From Coccinella septempunctata (Eukaryota; Arthropoda; Insecta; Coleoptera; Coccinellidae): a stretch of DNA of 64,000 nt. Positions 61,724 through 64,000 of the stretch are shown here, one piece after another (position 1 is the first letter of the stretch; each line of letters opens with the position of its first letter). The stretch lies in assembly GCF_907165205.1 (NCBI RefSeq), contig NC_058193.1:33617521-33681520 (forward strand), read 5' to 3'. The translations under genes and the position numbers were made by a program. The notes beneath the pieces were generated by a model. That model searched no databases. It was not told where the DNA came from and was given only the letters and a program-made list of their open reading frames with translations.

Positions 61724-62650
61724 CGAGGATGTATTGATATCTAGTTAGCCTAGAACAGTTCCATGCATAAATAAAATATTGCGTTACCATAGCAACGTAC
61801 AATAACTCATTAGAAGTGTCAGTGTGAAGTTTGGGGATATCTGAAACTGAATATTTCATACGAATGCGTCAATTTGGACAAATTGCTGCAAAATGGATCC
61901 CCAAATGTTTGAATGTTGGCCAAAAGCGTGCAAGGTTAGAAGCATCGCGTTCGATCTGTGCTCGATTTTAAAACGATTTAGACTTCTTAAACCGAATTGT
62001 TACTATGGATGAGACTTGGGTATATTCCTACGATCCAGAAACAAGGCAACAATCGATGAAATGGCGGCAATCTGGTTCTTCAAGACCTAAGAAGTTTCGT
62101 GTCCAAAAATCTGCTGGAAAAGTTCTTGCTTCAGTTTTTTGGGATTGCCATGGAGTAATCATGATTGATTTTTTGGATAAGGGTTGAACAATAACCGGAG
62201 ATTACTATTCGACATTACTGGCCACTCTACGGGAAAAAAATTAAAGAGAAAAGACGCGGAAAGCTATCCAAAGGTGTTTTGGTTTTGCAGGACAACGCCC
62301 CTGCACACAAATCTCATATTGCCATGCAAAAAATTCGTGATGTAGGGTTTGAATTACTAGAACATCCGCCTTATTCACCAGATTTTGCTCCATCCGACCA
62401 TCATCTATTCCTCAACTGAAAAAAAGTTTGAAAGGTCGTGAATTTTCTTCCAACGAAAAGGTTATAAAAGCTGTGGAGGTATGGTTCGCATAGCAAGAAG
62501 AAATATATTTTTTGAAAGGTCTAGAGACGTTGAAGGTTCGCTGTAATAAATGTATCCAATTAGAGGAGAATATGTTGAGTAATAAAATATTTTGACATTG
62601 AAATTTTGTTTGGTTCTATAGTAGGCTAAGAATTTTTCAATATATCCTCG
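61724..62650 (+). mobile_element. Mariner (DD34D) element F, internally deleted
   Basis: The left terminal repeat CGAGGATGTATTGATATC starts at 61724 and the right end is TTTCAATATATCCTCG at 62650 before TA. The left flank is TG rather than TA, probably a mutation. Compared with copy C, the leader jumps from GTGTGAAGTTT into the middle of the gene (ISETEYFIRMRQFGQ-like, then AAKWIPKCLN), removing most of the DNA-binding half. The remaining transposase has frame breaks near 61970 and 62187. It contains the DETWVYSYDPE, DNAPAHKSH and PYSPDFAPSDHHL blocks. It is a 927-bp non-autonomous copy. Confidence 0.9.
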
Positions 62651-62652
62651 TA

Positions 62653-63960
62653 AGGGGTCAGTTTTCGAAATGGAATTGAACAAACTGTTCGAGATGTATT
62701 GAGGGCAGTTTATTTAAATCCAGATAGTGGTTCAGCTGGAAGAACTATAATCATTCTATGTATTGCAGTAGGTTATTTGCACCAGAGCAATCGAAAATCC
62801 TTTCACTGAAAAATGCCAGCAACAGGTTTATCTTATAAGAACCCATCACTTTCTCTCCACCTACCTATCTGCCACTGCTATCTTCATTTCCTAATTCGGA
62901 TTTGACTTCGTTAATCAAACAGATCGGAAACGGTCAAACAACTTGGGTAGTTAGAAAGGATGGTTGAGGTTCGATGATGTAAGCTGATCTGAAGACGTCA
63001 GCTGACAGAAAACGATCAAAATCAAGGAAGATCTCGAAGAATTCAGGATCAGATGAGGTTCAAAACCGGACCGCAAAAAAAAAAATCATACACTTTCGTT
63101 TCCCTGAAAATCTGTTGTACGAAAGTTGGGAAAAGTACTGAATGCCAATAGCTTAAAATGTAAAATTTTCGAGTCCCTCATGGAGATAGAGCATGGAGCA
63201 TGAAGTCTATTATTATAGTTCCACTGGATGAAGAACATTTTGTTCCGTACATTACTGTAATTGTGATTTTCTAATATTTGGCACGGATTTCAGCAATAAA
63301 CAATTAAAAAGGCGTAAATATTTACTGGTGAATGATAAACAATTATTGTTAACGGTTTGTTACGGTTATTGACGGGTGTCTAGATCTTATTTATAAATCC
63401 ATACTTGAATTCCTCACTGACCACGAAAGATATTTCCGTTTTGCCATACTTCCCACTCTATTGTTATTGAATTCCAGATTTTATGACCCTCCAATCATTC
63501 CTCATGAAATGTTTCAATTGACTGACTTCGTCTTTGTAAACTGAAATCAGTATCGAGTAAATTGTAACAATTAGGAGTAGGGATGTAAAAATGTGGTAAA
63601 ACATCGATGTTTCTGTCATCATTTGCATCGTGTCGAATCAAGTCCAACCCTGACAAATAAAGAAAACAATGAATGTCGAAATACAGTTATCTTACCAGAT
63701 AGGCAGATGTGCAGTTGGGTATTTCATATTTCACGTTCTATTTATCCCAACTTCTCGGTTTCATCTCATTCTCTGGCGTTATGAGGAGGTCGCGAAGATG
63801 TAGATTTGCTCCTTAATCACCATCATAGACGTTCCAAAAAATTGACCAAGCAGAAATGAATAATTGGCGTGTAGTTGATCAAGAGTGAAGTGACGATTCA
63901 ATTTATGCAATCACAGGAGAAGTTAGAAAAGCCTTTGACTTTGATGTTATTTCAAATGTA
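62653..63960. other. Non-coding spacer
   Basis: 1.3 kb between two mariner copies; no supportable gene or repeat. The frame at 63593-63784 is unrecognised. Confidence 0.4.
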
Positions 63961-64000
63961 CGAGGATATATTGAAAAATTCTCAGCCTACTATAGAACCA
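63961..64000 (-). mobile_element. Mariner element G, first 40 bp (runs off the window)
   Basis: After TA at 63959-63960 the sequence CGAGGATATATTGAAAAATT opens an end identical in kind to the 3' ends of copies A, B, C and F. Its transposase, if present, would be on the minus strand beyond the window. Confidence 0.85.

Overview
This is a window of an AT-rich insect nuclear genome, most likely a beetle, although the order is inferred from style rather than proven. The coding genes have many short exons, several introns close to 50 bp, consensus GT-AG borders and metazoan-specific families. The non-coding part is full of Tc1/mariner-type DNA transposons. There are no bacterial-style operons, CRISPR arrays or recognisable RNA genes. 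All exon models were built by hand from splice signals, phase continuity and recalled family similarity. They add up in phase, but no transcript or database support was available.

Layout. Positions 1 to about 28,200 form a gene-poor, transposon-rich block. It holds four truncated or broken copies and one complete-length copy of a single DD34D mariner family, and a Tc1 (DD34E) element with an intact transposase frame. It also holds two decayed IS630-like transposase remnants, two arrays of one 174-bp satellite in opposite orientation, and a large palindrome of about 437 bp near 24.35 kb.

Positions 28.2-32.7 kb hold two tandem minus-strand genes for mitochondrial carriers of the SLC25A34/35 type. 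After 3.9 kb of intergenic DNA comes a compact gene cluster: mitofusin (Marf, plus), viperin/RSAD2 (minus), inositol-pentakisphosphate 2-kinase (IPPK, plus), a minus-strand gene resembling the N-terminal module of insect PEP-synthase-like proteins but ending in a C2H2 zinc finger, and an MTUS1/ATIP-like coiled-coil gene (minus) with a second Tc1 copy in its last intron. Positions 54.5-64 kb are again gene-poor, with a decayed mariner remnant, another internally deleted mariner and the first 40 bp of one more at the window edge.

Themes. Three genes concern mitochondria (two carriers and mitofusin). The most notable gene is a complete-looking viperin, a radical-SAM antiviral enzyme that several insect lineages lack. 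It lies head-to-head with IPPK across a 596-bp gap and tail-to-tail with mitofusin. The two Tc1 copies are complementary: one keeps the transposase frame but has damaged ends, the other keeps both ends and TA target duplications but has a frameshifted transposase.
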